Source of the DNA: Streptomyces sp. NBC_01262
GTDB lineage: Bacteria > Actinomycetota > Actinomycetes > Streptomycetales > Streptomycetaceae
Length of the DNA stretch: 64,000 nucleotides
Direction: 5' to 3'
Assembly (NCBI RefSeq): GCF_036226365.1
Contig: NZ_CP108462.1
Location: forward strand, 496,001-560,000
The notes below the pieces were generated by a model. That model ran no database searches and was not told the origin of the DNA. It saw nothing but the letters and a program-made list of their open reading frames with translations. Both the position numbers and the translations under genes were made by a program. Each line of letters begins with the position of its first letter. Position 1 is the first letter of the stretch. Positions 24,959 to 34,176 of this stretch are shown here, piece after piece.

Positions 24959-25594
24959 ATGGCCGTCATCGGCTTTATCGGCAGCGGCAACATCGGACAG
25001 GCCCTCGCCCGACAGGCAATCGCCTCCGGCCACGACGTCGTGATGAGCAACTCCCGAGGCCCGCACACCCTCACCCGGTTGATCGACGCGCTCGGCCCGA
25101 GGGCACGCGCGGCAACACCCGAACAAGCCGGCGCCGCCGGCGACCTGGTCGTTGTGGCAATCCCGTTCCGCAATGTGCGGCAGCTCCCGGTGCACCCCCT
25201 GGCCGGCAAGATCGTCATCGACGCGAACAACTACTACGCGCCGCGCGACGGACACAGCGCCGCCATCGAGAAGGGAGACACCGCAGCCAGCGAAATACTC
25301 GCCGCACACCTCTCAGACGCCCACATCGTCAAAGCCTTCAACGCGATCATGGCCGCCCACATCATCGAGCACGCCCGCCCGCCCGGCACACCTCACCGGC
25401 GCGCCATACCGATCGCCGGCGACGACGAACAGGCGAAGCGAGCCGTCACCGGATTCATCGACCAGATCGGCTTCGACACTGTCGACGCCGGATCACTGGT
25501 CAACGGCCGAAGCATCGATCCGATGGATGCCTGGGGCCCGGTTCTCGACGCGGACGCACTGCGTGCGGCCATGGCCGCACGCACACAGCACTGA
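24959..25594 (+). CDS. NADPH-dependent F420 reductase-like NAD(P)-binding protein
   Basis: 211 residues. MAVIGFIGSGNIGQALARQA is the NADP-binding loop and MSNSRGPHTL the 2'-phosphate pocket of F420H2:NADP oxidoreductase relatives. VVVAIPFRNVRQLP, VIDANNYYAPRDGH and KAFNAI follow in the family order. Many actinobacterial members act on other substrates, so F420 use is uncertain. AGGAGG lies 7 nt before the ATG. An IS6 scar follows within about 30 bp. Confidence 0.82.
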   Translation: MAVIGFIGSGNIGQALARQAIASGHDVVMSNSRGPHTLTRLIDALGPRARAATPEQAGAAGDLVVVAIPFRNVRQLPVHPLAGKIVIDANNYYAPRDGHSAAIEKGDTAASEILAAHLSDAHIVKAFNAIMAAHIIEHARPPGTPHRRAIPIAGDDEQAKRAVTGFIDQIGFDTVDAGSLVNGRSIDPMDAWGPVLDADALRAAMAARTQH

Positions 25595-25620
25595 GAGGGT
25601 GCCCGGCATGGCGGCATTAC

Positions 25621-25848
25621 CCGCGGCCGGCGGCGCCGCAGCTCGCGGGCATGGAACGGACCGAACTTCGCACACCACGGCCGGACCGTCTCGTACGAGA
25701 CGACCACGCCGCGCGCGAGCATCAGTTCCTCGACCTCGCGGAAGCTCGGCGTGAAGCGGTGGCAGAGCCACGCGCAGTGGGCGATGGCCTCCGCCGGGAA
25801 CCGGTAGCCCTCGCACAACGGCTCAACGATGCCCCCTCCCATGTCCAC
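25621..25848 (-). pseudogene. IS6-family transposase N-terminal fragment
   Basis: The reverse strand reads YRFPAEAIAHCAWLCHRFTP, SFREVEELMLARGVVVSYET, VRPWCAKFG, the conserved N-terminus of IS6 transposases. The DDE catalytic part is missing. The fragment overlaps the last codons of the TetR gene (25823 onward) in another frame, so the insertion probably replaced the regulator's original C-terminus. Confidence 0.75.
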
Positions 25849-26455
25849 CCATTGCCGGCGCGGGCGGGGCCAGGAGCTGGTGGATGCCCAGATCCAGGGC
25901 CGCTTCGAGGTGTGTGAGGGAGCCGGTGGACATCATGATCAAGACGCCGCCTTGGATACCGGCCAGCAGGGCGGCCGCGGCGCGGTCGGCGTCGAGGCCG
26001 AGCGGGACCTCTCGCTGGTCCTGCATGGCCCGGATGCCGGCCGTGATCTGCGCCTGCCACAAGGAGATCAGTTGTCTGGTGACGGCCTGCGTGCCGGGCG
26101 TGGCGGGTGTCAGCTGCGACATGAGCGCGCTGAGCGGGCATTGCTGCCCCTGTCTGCGGTAGTGATCGACGACAGCGTCCCGCCAGTTGCGCCAGGCCTG
26201 CCAAGAGGTGAGCTCACCGAGGTGGGGTTGCTGGTCGGACAGGACGCGGCCGGCCTCGTGCCGGGCCACGGCGAGCAGGAGCTCCTCCCTGCCACTGGGG
26301 AAGTAGTGGAAGAGCTGGCTCTTGCTGGTGGCCGTGCGGGCGCGGATGTCGTCCAGGGTCGTCTCGGTCACGCCGCGCTCGCGGATCTCCTCCGCGGCTC
26401 CTTCGATGATGCGTTGCCTGGTGGCCGCACCCTTGGGGGTCAGTCGTGTTGCCAT
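25823..26455 (-). CDS. TetR-family regulator (divergent from SDR)
   Basis: 210 residues. AATRQRIIEGAAEEIRERGV, TETTLDDIRARTATSKSQLF, HYFPSGREELLLAVARHEAG is the TetR DNA-binding domain. The C-terminal domain is similar to the regulators that sit next to SDRs or quinone reductases. The last 10 or so residues (PAPAMGGHGRGHR) overlap an IS6 remnant and may be acquired. It probably binds TGGAC-N6-GTCCA at 26476, between it and the SDR, and perhaps at 18092. Confidence 0.85.
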   Translation of the reverse strand: MATRLTPKGAATRQRIIEGAAEEIRERGVTETTLDDIRARTATSKSQLFHYFPSGREELLLAVARHEAGRVLSDQQPHLGELTSWQAWRNWRDAVVDHYRRQGQQCPLSALMSQLTPATPGTQAVTRQLISLWQAQITAGIRAMQDQREVPLGLDADRAAAALLAGIQGGVLIMMSTGSLTHLEAALDLGIHQLLAPPAPAMGGHGRGHR

Positions 26456-26475
26456 ACCGCCATCCTGCCACTTTC

Positions 26476-26491
26476 TGGACTCGATGGTCCA
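26476..26491. promoter_or_regulatory. TetR operator candidate between TetR and SDR genes
   Basis: TGGAC-TCGATG-GTCCA lies 20 bp upstream of the TetR ATG and 15 bp before the first SDR ATG. Its arms are shared with the site at 18092-18107. Confidence 0.6.
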
Positions 26492-26506
26492 TTTTTTGGG
26501 TGGCAG

Positions 26507-27254
26507 ATGACTCATCGGGCGGACTGCGCTGGTCACCGGCTCCACCACGGGCAACGGCGCCGCCATCGCGGCAGCCCTGGCTGCCGAAGGCGCGTTCGTC
26601 GTCATCAGCGGACGTGACGGGCGTCGCGGCGCAGAGGTGGTGGCGCGCATCGAGAAGGACGGCGGTGCGGCGGCCTTCGTCAAGGCGGATCTGTCCGCAG
26701 GCGCCGATGTGATCGGCCGCCTCGCCACCGACGCGGTCGCCGCGGCCGACGGGCGGATCGACGTGCTCGTCAACAACGCGGCGCTCCTGCTCGCGCCGAC
26801 CCCCACCGCCGAGGTTGCGCAGGAGACCATCGACGAGGCGCTGGCAGTGAGCGTGAGGTCGATGTTCCTCCTCACCGGCCTGCTGGTGCCGCCCATGGCC
26901 GAGCGCGGCCATGGCGCCGTGGTCAACCTGGGGTCCATCAGCGGCATGCGGGGCATGGCGCATTCGGTGCTCTACAGCATGACCAAGGCGGCCGTGCACT
27001 CGCTCACCGCGTCGTGGGCCGCGGAGTACGGGCCGCACGGCGTCCGGGTCAACACCGTCGCTCCCGGACCCACGCTGACGGAGAAGGTGGCGGCGATGGA
27101 GGAGCACCTGGCCCCGGTCATCGCCGGCATGCCCTCGCGCCGCGCCGGCACCCCGGCGGAGGTGGCCGCCGCCGTCGTGTTCCTCGCGAGCGACGAGGCG
27201 TCCCAAGTTCACGGCGCCACCCTCACCGTCGATGGCGGATTCACCGCGGTGTAA
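26507..27254 (+). pseudogene. SDR-family oxidoreductase with a broken start
   Basis: From about 26520 a continuous frame encodes a full SDR: RTALVTGSTTGNGAAIAAAL (cofactor loop), DVLVNNAALLLAP, VNLGSISGMRGMAHSVLYSM, TKAAVHSL (Ser-Tyr-x3-Lys), RVNTVAPGPT, GATLTVDGGFTAV. A TGA at 26508 closes this frame just upstream and the only nearby ATG (26507) is one base out of frame. Either a one-base change disabled the start, a non-standard codon is used, or translation begins at GTG 26637 and loses the cofactor loop. The body shows no decay, so the break is recent or the assembly is in error. Confidence 0.6.
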
Positions 27255-27330
27255 TGGCGCGGCGGTGCGGCGCGCAGGGCCGCGACGGCGGCGGGAAGGT
27301 CACGCCCGGTGAAGTGGTCTGTCGGTGCCC

Positions 27331-27427
27331 ACCGGGCTGATCAAGTCGGTCGACCGCCTCGACCCGGACCGCGGTGTCGAGCTCTTCACGTACGCGACGC
27401 GACGGTGGTCAGCGAGATTCAAGCATC
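27331..27427 (+). pseudogene. SigB/SigF-type sigma factor region 2 scrap
   Basis: TGLIKSVDRLDPDRGVELFT and YAT match the region 2 core of SigB/SigF-type sigma factors (IGLIKSVDRFDPERGVEFSTYA). A frameshift then places TVVSEIQ where TIVGEIKR is expected. About 30 codons remain, with nothing recognisable on either side. Confidence 0.6.
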
Positions 27428-27866
27428 GATGCTTGTCCGGCCACGAGGGATCGCGGTCGTCCCGGGACGGGTAGAGGCCCGCTTCATGGAGCAGCAGCGG
27501 GAGACGCCCCAACCGCTCCGCGAGCGTGACGGCCTGGGCTCGTGGAGTCATTTGCAACAACTCATGAAACACGGTTCGCACTGGACGCGTCCGCCGGGTG
27601 ACGGTGTTTCACAGGCGCGCCCCAACATGCGAAGGCGGGGTGCGGCCGTCCTGAGGCTCCGCCGGGAGGTTCGTCCGCGCACCACGTCACCCGCCCGCCG
27701 CCCACCCCGAGGCACGCACGCAGGGGATACCGGGTCTGCTACGAATCCTCCGTACGGGCAGCTGCTGAACAGACTGTATGAACATTACGTATGCTGTACT
27801 TGGCCGGCCGGACAGACCGGCACCAAGCCAGTCAGGCACCGCTCGCGACTATCCGGGAGGGCGACC
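27428..27866. other. Gap upstream of TetR gene
   Basis: About 440 bp with no credible gene. The last 100 bp turn locally AT-rich around 27770-27800, with GTATG repeated at 27777 and 27789, and probably contain the TetR promoter or operator. Confidence 0.4.
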
Positions 27867-28499
27867 ATGTCGTCGGTGACGCGACGCCGAACCGATGATC
27901 ACGAGCGGCGATCCGCGGCAACAGAAGCGAAGCTGCTCTCATCGGTGGAAAAGCTCATCGCCGCCGGTGAATCCTTCACAGAGATCAGCGTTCAGCGCAT
28001 CATCGAAGAAGCCGGTGTGTCACGGGCTACGTTTTACGCGTACTTCCAGGGAAAGCCGGACATCCTCAAGCGGCTCGCACAGAAGGTCAGGGACGCCTCT
28101 CTGGCCTTGGCCAGGCAGTGGGACCCGGGGGCGGGCGAGGACGGCGCGGCCAGGTACACGAAGTTCTTCGAGGACGTCCTCGCCCTCCACCGGGCACACC
28201 ATCCGGTGCTTTCCGCGGTTCGAGAGGTCGCTTCCTACGACCCGGACGTACGGGACTTCTACACGGCCGATCTGGAGGGGTTCGACGAGGCCGTGCTCAC
28301 GACGCTCGTGGAGCAGCAGCAAGCCGGGGCGACGCCGTCCGACCTTGATGCCGTGGCCGCGAGCAGGGTGATCGTCTGGGGCGGAGCCCAGGCCATCGCC
28401 CACCACATCAGCGTGGACGACGGGAGCGGCGATGCCGCACTGGCCCGTGAGCTCGGGAGGATCTGGTGGTACGGCGCCTATCGCCGCCCGGCCGGGTAA
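27867..28499 (+). CDS. TetR-family transcriptional regulator
   Basis: 210 residues. RRSAATEAKLLSSVEKLIAA, GESFTEISVQRIIEEAGVSR, ATFYAYFQGKPDILKRLAQK is a standard TetR helix-turn-helix. The C-terminal half is helical with a WGGAQAIAHHI segment near the end. No enzyme gene lies adjacent, so its target is unclear. The ATG at 27867 has CGGGAGGGCGACC upstream; a longer in-frame extension has no similarity to the family. Confidence 0.85.
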   Translation: MSSVTRRRTDDHERRSAATEAKLLSSVEKLIAAGESFTEISVQRIIEEAGVSRATFYAYFQGKPDILKRLAQKVRDASLALARQWDPGAGEDGAARYTKFFEDVLALHRAHHPVLSAVREVASYDPDVRDFYTADLEGFDEAVLTTLVEQQQAGATPSDLDAVAASRVIVWGGAQAIAHHISVDDGSGDAALARELGRIWWYGAYRRPAG

Positions 28500-28988
28500 C
28501 GCGGGTCTTCGAAGTTGAGGGGGTCGGCGGCCGGGGGCTCCCGCGTGACCCGTCAGACGACGGCCAGCCGCTGCCTCCGCTGGACTCTCACCGGTCCGGC
28601 GGCCGCGCGCTCGAAGACCGGTAACGCCGGTCGGCCACATCGCAGGTGAAGGGCGAGGCCGAGCCCGGGCCGCTCGCCGGCTCACGTCCATGTCAGGTGA
28701 GTATCCGGCTCCCGCGTCAGGGCTACGTTAAGAGCGAGGAGCGCGGAGTCAGGGAAGCGTCTCGTCGCCCGGGCGGCGCCGCGGTCAGGGAGCGTTTGGC
28801 GACCGGCCGCGATGTACCCGGGCTGTGGGACCTTCACGCTGCAGTGCGCGAGCGCGACAATTGGACAGGATAGGTGAGACTGGCCGGGCCGGTGACAGGA
28901 CCGGGTGAGGACGGGGTGCACGTCGCGCTGTAACTGCTGATCGCTGCGGGGATGCCGACCCGGTGATGGGGCGCACTCCGGCGTTGTG
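28500..28988. other. Non-coding gap of about 490 bp
   Basis: No gene or clear repeat is seen between the TetR gene and the phosphoesterase terminator. Short frames on both strands lack family resemblance. Confidence 0.4.
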
Positions 28989-29046
28989 GTGTGCAGGCGG
29001 TGGTGGTGCGCCTCGCTCGGAGCGCGGACCGGCACCGCCTGCACAC
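28989..29046 (-). terminator. Terminator of the phosphoesterase gene
   Basis: GTGTGCAGGCGGTG (28989-29002) is perfectly inverted at 29033-29046, enclosing a smaller CGCT-CGG-AGCG hairpin. It begins 11 bp beyond the stop codon of the minus-strand gene. Confidence 0.7.
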
Positions 29047-29057
29047 CCGTCAGAGGC

Positions 29058-30926
29058 TCAGGCCGCGGTCGGGCCGGTGCGCGCCTTGCGGCGGTGCAGG
29101 GCGAACGCGGTGGCTGCTCCGGCGGCCGCGAGGACGCCGACGGCGATACCGATGGGCAGGGCCGGGACGGAGGTTCCGGTCTCGGCGAGATCCTCGGTCG
29201 CGAGGTTGTTTCCCCCGGACGCGGTGTTGGCGGACGTGGCCACGGCGGTCTGGTGCGGGATCTTGCCGACCGACTTGATCGAGCCGTCCGAGTTCAGCAG
29301 GACCTGCTTGTTGCTGGGGTGCCTGAAGTCGAACATGTTGGTGAGGGTGCCGGCCCGCTGGTCGAAGGAGGCGTCACCGACCCGACCGGTGTGCCAGTTG
29401 TTTTCGATGAACTGGGTGATCGAGGCCTGTTCGGTGGCGGTGTGGTCGACCGAGTTGACCTTGCTGTAGGGGGAGATGATCAGCAGCGGCTGCCGGGTGC
29501 CGGGGCCGCAGCGGTCGGCGTAGCCGGCGTCGGCGGCGGGGCCGGACTGGCAGTCGGGGCTGTCGAGGGCCTTGCCGTTGGAGCCGAGGGTGGAGTTGGT
29601 GGAGCCGTTGAGGACCTTGGAGGTGACGTGGTCGTACCAGCCGTCGGAGTCGTCATAGGCGACGACGACCGCGGTGCTCTTCCAGTCCGGTGACTTCTGG
29701 AGCGCGTTGATCTCCTTGACCAGGAAGTGCTGCTCGTCGGTGGGGTCGGAGTAGCCGGCGTGGCCGTCCTGGTACTCGGAGGCCTTGAGGAAGCTGACGG
29801 CGGGCAGGTTGCCGGTCTTGAGGGCGGAGTCGAAGTCGGTCAGGTCGTAGTTGTGGTTGGCCTGGCCGTTGTGGCCGATCTCGCTGACAGTCTTCGGGGC
29901 GAGGTGATGGGGGTTGGACGTCGACTTGTAGTACTGGAAGGGCGAGTGGTGCGGGCTGTAGTCCACGACCGCCGCGCCGCCGACGTTGGTGTGGGTGTCG
30001 CCCGCGCACTTGGCGTAGCTGCCGCTCGTGCCGTCCCAGGCGGTGCTGGGGCGGAAGCCGCCCTGGAACCAGCCCCAGGTCACGTTCTGGGCGTTGAGCA
30101 GGTCACCGATGTTCTTGCCCTGCATGGCGGCCAGCGCGTTGGTGCTGGTGTGGTCCTTGTCCGAGCAGTCGTCGTACGCCGGGTCGGGGTCGTTGGTCAC
30201 CGTGCCGACGCCCTTGGCGTCCGGGGAGATCACGGTGTACGAGTCCGGGGTGGCCGTCTGCTTCGGGTTCTCCGTGCCGGAGGCGGGGTCGACGGAGATC
30301 ACGCCGTGGGTCTGGCCGGAGATCAGGTTGAGCGCGCCGGGGGTGGAGGGGCCGTAGACCGAGCTGAACGAGTTGTCGTTGAGCGTGTAGTTCTGGGCGT
30401 AGTTCCACAGGGCGGTGACGGTGTTGCCGTCGTAGTAGTCCATGACCAGGCCGGGTTCGCCGAAGAGCCCGGTGCACTTGTTGACCTCGGTGTTCTCGAC
30501 GTACTTGTCGGCCTTGCCGCCGTCGGCGGCGTACTGCTCGGGGCCGTAGGAGTGGTTCTGGTCGCAGGTCATGGCCTGGGAGCTGCTGAGCCGCTTGGGC
30601 GCGTACAGGTTGGGGTTCTTCGTCAGCAGCCCGGCGTTGAGGAGGTTGTCGGCCTTCGGGGTGTGCTTGGCGGCCTTGAACGTGGTGCCGTCGGTGTTCG
30701 CGGCCTTCGGATAGGTCGCGAAGTAGTGGTCGAACGAGACGTTCTCGTCGTAGATCACCACCAGGTGCTTGATCGGCGTCGCGGTGTGCGTGCCCGAGTG
30801 ACCGTGGTGGGCCGCGGCGGCCGACGCGGGGACGGCCCCGCCCACCGTCGCCAGTGCGGCCGCGCCGAGCAGCGCACCGAAGCTCATCACGCGCCGCGCT
30901 CTTGAGGATCGTCCTGTGCCGACCAT
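29058..30926 (-). CDS. Secreted, sortase-anchored phosphoesterase (phospholipase C/acid phosphatase family)
   Basis: 622 residues. An N-terminal RRVMSFGALLGAAALA signal ends near ASAAAAHHGH. The catalytic phosphoesterase domain starts IKHLVVIYDENVSFDHYFAT (metal-binding Asp-Glu-Asn) and contains MTCDQNHSYGPEQ, SGQTHGV, VVAYDDSDGWYDH and RQPLLIISPYS. The C-terminus carries LAETG, a class E sortase signal, then a hydrophobic helix and RRKAR. It should be displayed on the cell wall and hydrolyse phosphate esters or phospholipids. AAGGCGAGA precedes the ATG. I saw no clear Pho box. Confidence 0.88.
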   Translation of the reverse strand: MVGTGRSSRARRVMSFGALLGAAALATVGGAVPASAAAAHHGHSGTHTATPIKHLVVIYDENVSFDHYFATYPKAANTDGTTFKAAKHTPKADNLLNAGLLTKNPNLYAPKRLSSSQAMTCDQNHSYGPEQYAADGGKADKYVENTEVNKCTGLFGEPGLVMDYYDGNTVTALWNYAQNYTLNDNSFSSVYGPSTPGALNLISGQTHGVISVDPASGTENPKQTATPDSYTVISPDAKGVGTVTNDPDPAYDDCSDKDHTSTNALAAMQGKNIGDLLNAQNVTWGWFQGGFRPSTAWDGTSGSYAKCAGDTHTNVGGAAVVDYSPHHSPFQYYKSTSNPHHLAPKTVSEIGHNGQANHNYDLTDFDSALKTGNLPAVSFLKASEYQDGHAGYSDPTDEQHFLVKEINALQKSPDWKSTAVVVAYDDSDGWYDHVTSKVLNGSTNSTLGSNGKALDSPDCQSGPAADAGYADRCGPGTRQPLLIISPYSKVNSVDHTATEQASITQFIENNWHTGRVGDASFDQRAGTLTNMFDFRHPSNKQVLLNSDGSIKSVGKIPHQTAVATSANTASGGNNLATEDLAETGTSVPALPIGIAVGVLAAAGAATAFALHRRKARTGPTAA

Positions 30927-31101
30927 GCTGTCTCGCCTTCCGATGTGACTACTGGTTTTCGCAAGTACGCGTATGTACGACCGGATCCTTGGCCGCGGGG
31001 ACGGCCGCTGGGGAGAACCGCCGTGACGCGTGAGCGAACGTCTGGTCAGGAATCTCCCTAGTTCTCTTGGTCCGTTCTTGACCCGCTGGACGGCGTGGTT
31101 G

Positions 31102-32316
31102 TCAGGCCAGCAGGGACCGGCCGAGCCAGTCGGCGCTGTCTTGGACGCCGGGCAGGGCGTAGAAGTAGCCGCCGCCGAAAGGCTTGACGTAGTCCACGAG
31201 AGGCTCTCCAGCCAAGCGCTTCTGCACGGTCTCGAACTGCCGGACCGGATCCTGCTGGTAGCAGCAGAACAGCAGGCCCATGTCGAGGTTGCCGTTGGTG
31301 TCGGTGCCCCGGTCGTAGTTGTAGCCGCGGCGCAGGATCCGCTGCCCGGCGGTCTGCGTGGTGCGCGGGTTGGCGAGCCGGATGTGGCTGTCCAGCGGGA
31401 TCACGTCGCCCTGCGGGTCCTGCGCGTACTGCGGTGTGTCGGACTCGTGCCGGCCGTCCAGGGGCGCCCCGGTGTCCCGGGCCCGGCCGAACATCCGCTC
31501 CTGTTCGGGGAGGGACACCCGGTCCCAGAACTCGACCAGCATCCGGATGGTGCGTACGACCTGGTAGCTGCCGCCCACGGCCCACTGCGGCTCGCCGGAG
31601 TGCTTGCCCACCCAGATGAGCCGGTCCATTTCTCGGGCGTCGGATGCGTCGGGGTTGGCGGTGCCGTCCTTGAAGCCCAGGTGGTTGCGCGGGGTGCCGG
31701 TGGGGCGGGGTGCGCTGACGAAGCCGTCGATGCGCCAGCGCACCTGCATCGCGCCGCGGGTGTGGCGGGTGACGTCGCGCAGGGCGTGCAGCACGGTGTC
31801 CGTGCCCTCCGCGCAGAACTGGACGCTCAGGTCGCCGTGGCACCAGGCGGGTTGGAGGTCGTCGTCGGGGAAGGCCGGCATGGCGGCGAGCCTGCGCGGC
31901 TTGCGGGTGGCCAGGCCGTAGCGGTCGTCGAAGAGCGAGGCGCCGACGCCGACCGTGACCGTCAGCCCGTCGGCCGGGACCTGCGGGCCCAGGGTTCCGG
32001 AGTCGGAGGGCGGGGCGGTGATGCCGAGCGGCTCCGGGGTGCCGCCCGAGGTGAGGAAGCGGGCCCGGTCGGTGATTGTGCGCAGCAGGCCGGTCAGCTC
32101 GCGGCGGCCGTCGGCGGTCACGTCGAACGACACGAACGCCGTGGCGCGCTGGGCCGGGGTGATGATGCCGGCCTGGTGGCGGCCGTGGAAGGGCACGGCG
32201 CCGGTGGCGCTCACGGTGGCTGCCGCGCTGCGGTCGGCTGCCACCAGTCCGGTGCCGGCCGCGGCCGCTGCGCCGGCCAGGAAGCCCCTGCGGGGCACCC
32301 CTGTCACGGGCTTCAC
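31102..32316 (-). CDS. efeB: Dyp-type haem peroxidase EfeB
   Basis: 404 residues. A twin-arginine signal ([20 protein letters not shown]) exports the folded haem protein. [10 protein letters not shown] is the GxxDG motif of Dyp peroxidases. [20 protein letters not shown] and [20 protein letters not shown] are typical C-terminal segments. In EfeUOB systems it helps deliver ferrous iron or acts on haem. Its start overlaps the efeO stop by 4 bp (ATGA), so the two are translationally coupled. No efeU permease gene is present nearby. Confidence 0.9.
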   Translation of the reverse strand: MKPVTGVPRRGFLAGAAAAAGTGLVAADRSAAATVSATGAVPFHGRHQAGIITPAQRATAFVSFDVTADGRRELTGLLRTITDRARFLTSGGTPEPLGITAPPSDSGTLGPQVPADGLTVTVGVGASLFDDRYGLATRKPRRLAAMPAFPDDDLQPAWCHGDLSVQFCAEGTDTVLHALRDVTRHTRGAMQVRWRIDGFVSAPRPTGTPRNHLGFKDGTANPDASDAREMDRLIWVGKHSGEPQWAVGGSYQVVRTIRMLVEFWDRVSLPEQERMFGRARDTGAPLDGRHESDTPQYAQDPQGDVIPLDSHIRLANPRTTQTAGQRILRRGYNYDRGTDTNGNLDMGLLFCCYQQDPVRQFETVQKRLAGEPLVDYVKPFGGGYFYALPGVQDSADWLGRSLLA

Positions 32317-33596
32317 GCGGTCCTCCGTACGTCGGTGAGGGCGGCGACGTCGGCCAGCCGCTCGACCAGTTCACTCAGGGCGGCGTTGACCTGTTCGCGC
32401 TGTGCGCGGTCCAGGTCCGCCACCGGTGTCCAGTGGCCGCCGTGGCCGAAGCCGTCCAGGGTCCGCTGAGCGCGGTCCATCCAGGTGTCGAGCTGCGGCA
32501 GCCCGGCATCGCGGGTCTTCAGCAGCGGGCGGAGGAAGCCGAGCAGCGCCCGGCTGCCGTCGAGGTTGGCGCGGGCGGTGGCCAGATTGGTGCCACTGCC
32601 GTAGTCGGTGCGGCCGGTCAGCTCGAACTGCACGGTATTCTCCATGATCTCGTGCGCCCGCAGGCCCAGGTCACCCGGGTCGACGCGCTGCTGCGGCCAG
32701 CCGTCGCGCAGCGCCCGTACGTCCTTGGCCAGCCGGTCCGCCGGCCCGCGCAGGCTGCGCGCCGACTCGCCGTGCCACAGGCCGTACTCGACCCGGTGAA
32801 AGCCGGTGAAGCCCGCATCGTGGACGCCGCCGCCCAGCCCGGCGGTGGTGCCGTTGATCGCCGTGTCGGCGTCGCCGAAGGCCCCGTAGGCGGCGCCCAT
32901 CCGCTCGTACACCAGGTGTGCGGGCAGCCAGGCGGCGCGTGCGGCAGCGAGGTCCCCGCGGTCGACGGCGGCGCGCAGCGTCTCGGTCCGTTCCGCCAGT
33001 TCGGTCATGCGGGCCCCGATCCACTTCTGGTACGCCAGCGCGGGCGGGATCAGGTCCTGCTGGGTCACCGGGACGGCGGCCGGGCCGCTGGACGCCTTGC
33101 CGCCGGTGACGCGCACGGTGGGGCCGGTGACGGCGTCCGCGTCGTCGGGCAGGCACTTGAAGGCGTACGAGCCGTTGCCGAGCCTCACCGTCATCGGCCG
33201 GGTGGTCCCCGGTGCCAGCCCCTCCACCTCGCCGTAGACCACGGCGGTGGCCGGGTCGGTCAGGTACACCTCGGCCGCACCGCCGGAGGTGTTACGCAGG
33301 TCGAAGACCTGCAGTCCCGGTTCCGGGTGACTCCATCCGCGCCCGCAGTTGCTCGCCGAGATCTCGACGGAGGTGTGCGGCAGAGCATCGGACGAGGCGG
33401 CCCGCCCCGGGCTGCTGTGTGTGGAGCCGCCCGCCACGAGTGCCAGCACCGGAACCGCAGCGGCTATCACCAGGAGCGCGCCGAGCGCCGGCACGCGGCG
33501 CCGGAGGGCGGCGCGCGGCGGTGGGGCGGTCGGGCGGGGTTCGGCGGCTGGCACGCCAGGCCTCCATGAGGGTGCGGACGGGGCGGCGCCGATCAT
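32313..33596 (-). CDS. efeO: EfeO/imelysin-like (M75) iron-uptake protein
   Basis: 427 residues. An N-terminal hydrophobic anchor (about residues 32-55) is followed by a cupredoxin-like domain ([20 protein letters not shown] ... AFKCLPDD) and an M75/imelysin domain with the HxxE motif in [13 protein letters not shown] (about residue 285). In EfeUOB the protein is extracytoplasmic and binds iron. It leads a two-gene operon with efeB. The membrane permease EfeU that normally precedes it is absent upstream, where thioredoxin lies instead. Confidence 0.85.
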   Translation of the reverse strand: MIGAAPSAPSWRPGVPAAEPRPTAPPPRAALRRRVPALGALLVIAAAVPVLALVAGGSTHSSPGRAASSDALPHTSVEISASNCGRGWSHPEPGLQVFDLRNTSGGAAEVYLTDPATAVVYGEVEGLAPGTTRPMTVRLGNGSYAFKCLPDDADAVTGPTVRVTGGKASSGPAAVPVTQQDLIPPALAYQKWIGARMTELAERTETLRAAVDRGDLAAARAAWLPAHLVYERMGAAYGAFGDADTAINGTTAGLGGGVHDAGFTGFHRVEYGLWHGESARSLRGPADRLAKDVRALRDGWPQQRVDPGDLGLRAHEIMENTVQFELTGRTDYGSGTNLATARANLDGSRALLGFLRPLLKTRDAGLPQLDTWMDRAQRTLDGFGHGGHWTPVADLDRAQREQVNAALSELVERLADVAALTDVRRTA

Positions 33597-33755
33597 GCTA
33601 GGCAGGCCGTCGGCCCGCAGCCGTGTTTCTGACCATAGGAAAAGCCAGAATTCGCCCGCAGTTCATTCCCCGGGCCCGAGCGCGCCCGGTGGCTGAGGCG
33701 GCTGGCCGGTGGCGGCCGGCCGGTGGCCAGCCCCACCGTGGCTCCCCGGGGCCGG

Positions 33756-34124
33756 TCACCGGCCGCCGGCGTGGTCGGCCAGCTGGCGTCGTACGTCGTC
33801 CATGTCGATGGCGCGGATCCTGGTGACGAGGTCTTCCAGGGCGGATTCGGGCAGGGCGCCGGGCTGGGAGTAGAGGACGACCTTGTCGCGGATGGCCATC
33901 AGGGTGGGTATGGAGGAGATCTGGAAGCCGGCGGCGAGGTCCTGCTGGGCCTGGGTGTCGACCTTGCCGAAGACGATGTCGGGGTGGCGCTCGGCGGCCC
34001 GCTCGAAGACGGGGGCGAACCTGCGGCAGGGCCCGCACCAGGCGGCCCAGAAGTCGACCAGGGCGATGTCGGCGCCGGTCACGGTGTCGTCGAAGTTGTC
34101 CTTGGTCAGCTCGATGGTCGGCAT
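33756..34124 (-). CDS. trxA: Thioredoxin
   Basis: 122 residues, the usual single-domain length plus a short tail. WAAWCGPCRRFAPVFER carries the redox disulfide, SSIPTLMAIRD the cis-proline, and VDFWAAW the strand before it. It reduces disulfides and persulfides in the cytoplasm. The start lies 30 bp downstream of a perfect GATACCC-N4-GGGTATC operator, so this copy is a member of the persulfide regulon described here. Confidence 0.92.
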   Translation of the reverse strand: MPTIELTKDNFDDTVTGADIALVDFWAAWCGPCRRFAPVFERAAERHPDIVFGKVDTQAQQDLAAGFQISSIPTLMAIRDKVVLYSQPGALPESALEDLVTRIRAIDMDDVRRQLADHAGGR

Positions 34125-34154
34125 GGCGGCCTCAGCCTCTCCTGATTTCCGATG

Positions 34155-34172
34155 GATACCCGGTGGGGTATC
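34155..34172. promoter_or_regulatory. CstR/CsoR-type operator, thioredoxin promoter
   Basis: GATACCC-GGTG-GGGTATC is a perfect 7-4-7 inverted repeat between the stop of the class V aminotransferase gene and the trxA start. It matches the repeated ATACCC-N4-GGGTAT element of this island. Confidence 0.75.
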
Positions 34173-34176
34173 TGAT

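Noticed and set aside
28682..29044. Minus-strand frame of 120 codons after the TetR gene
   Set aside because: It runs into the phosphoesterase terminator stem and shows no recognisable domain.
29727..30905. Plus-strand Val/Gly-rich frame of 392 codons
   Set aside because: Exact antisense of the phosphoesterase gene; composition reflects its codon bias.
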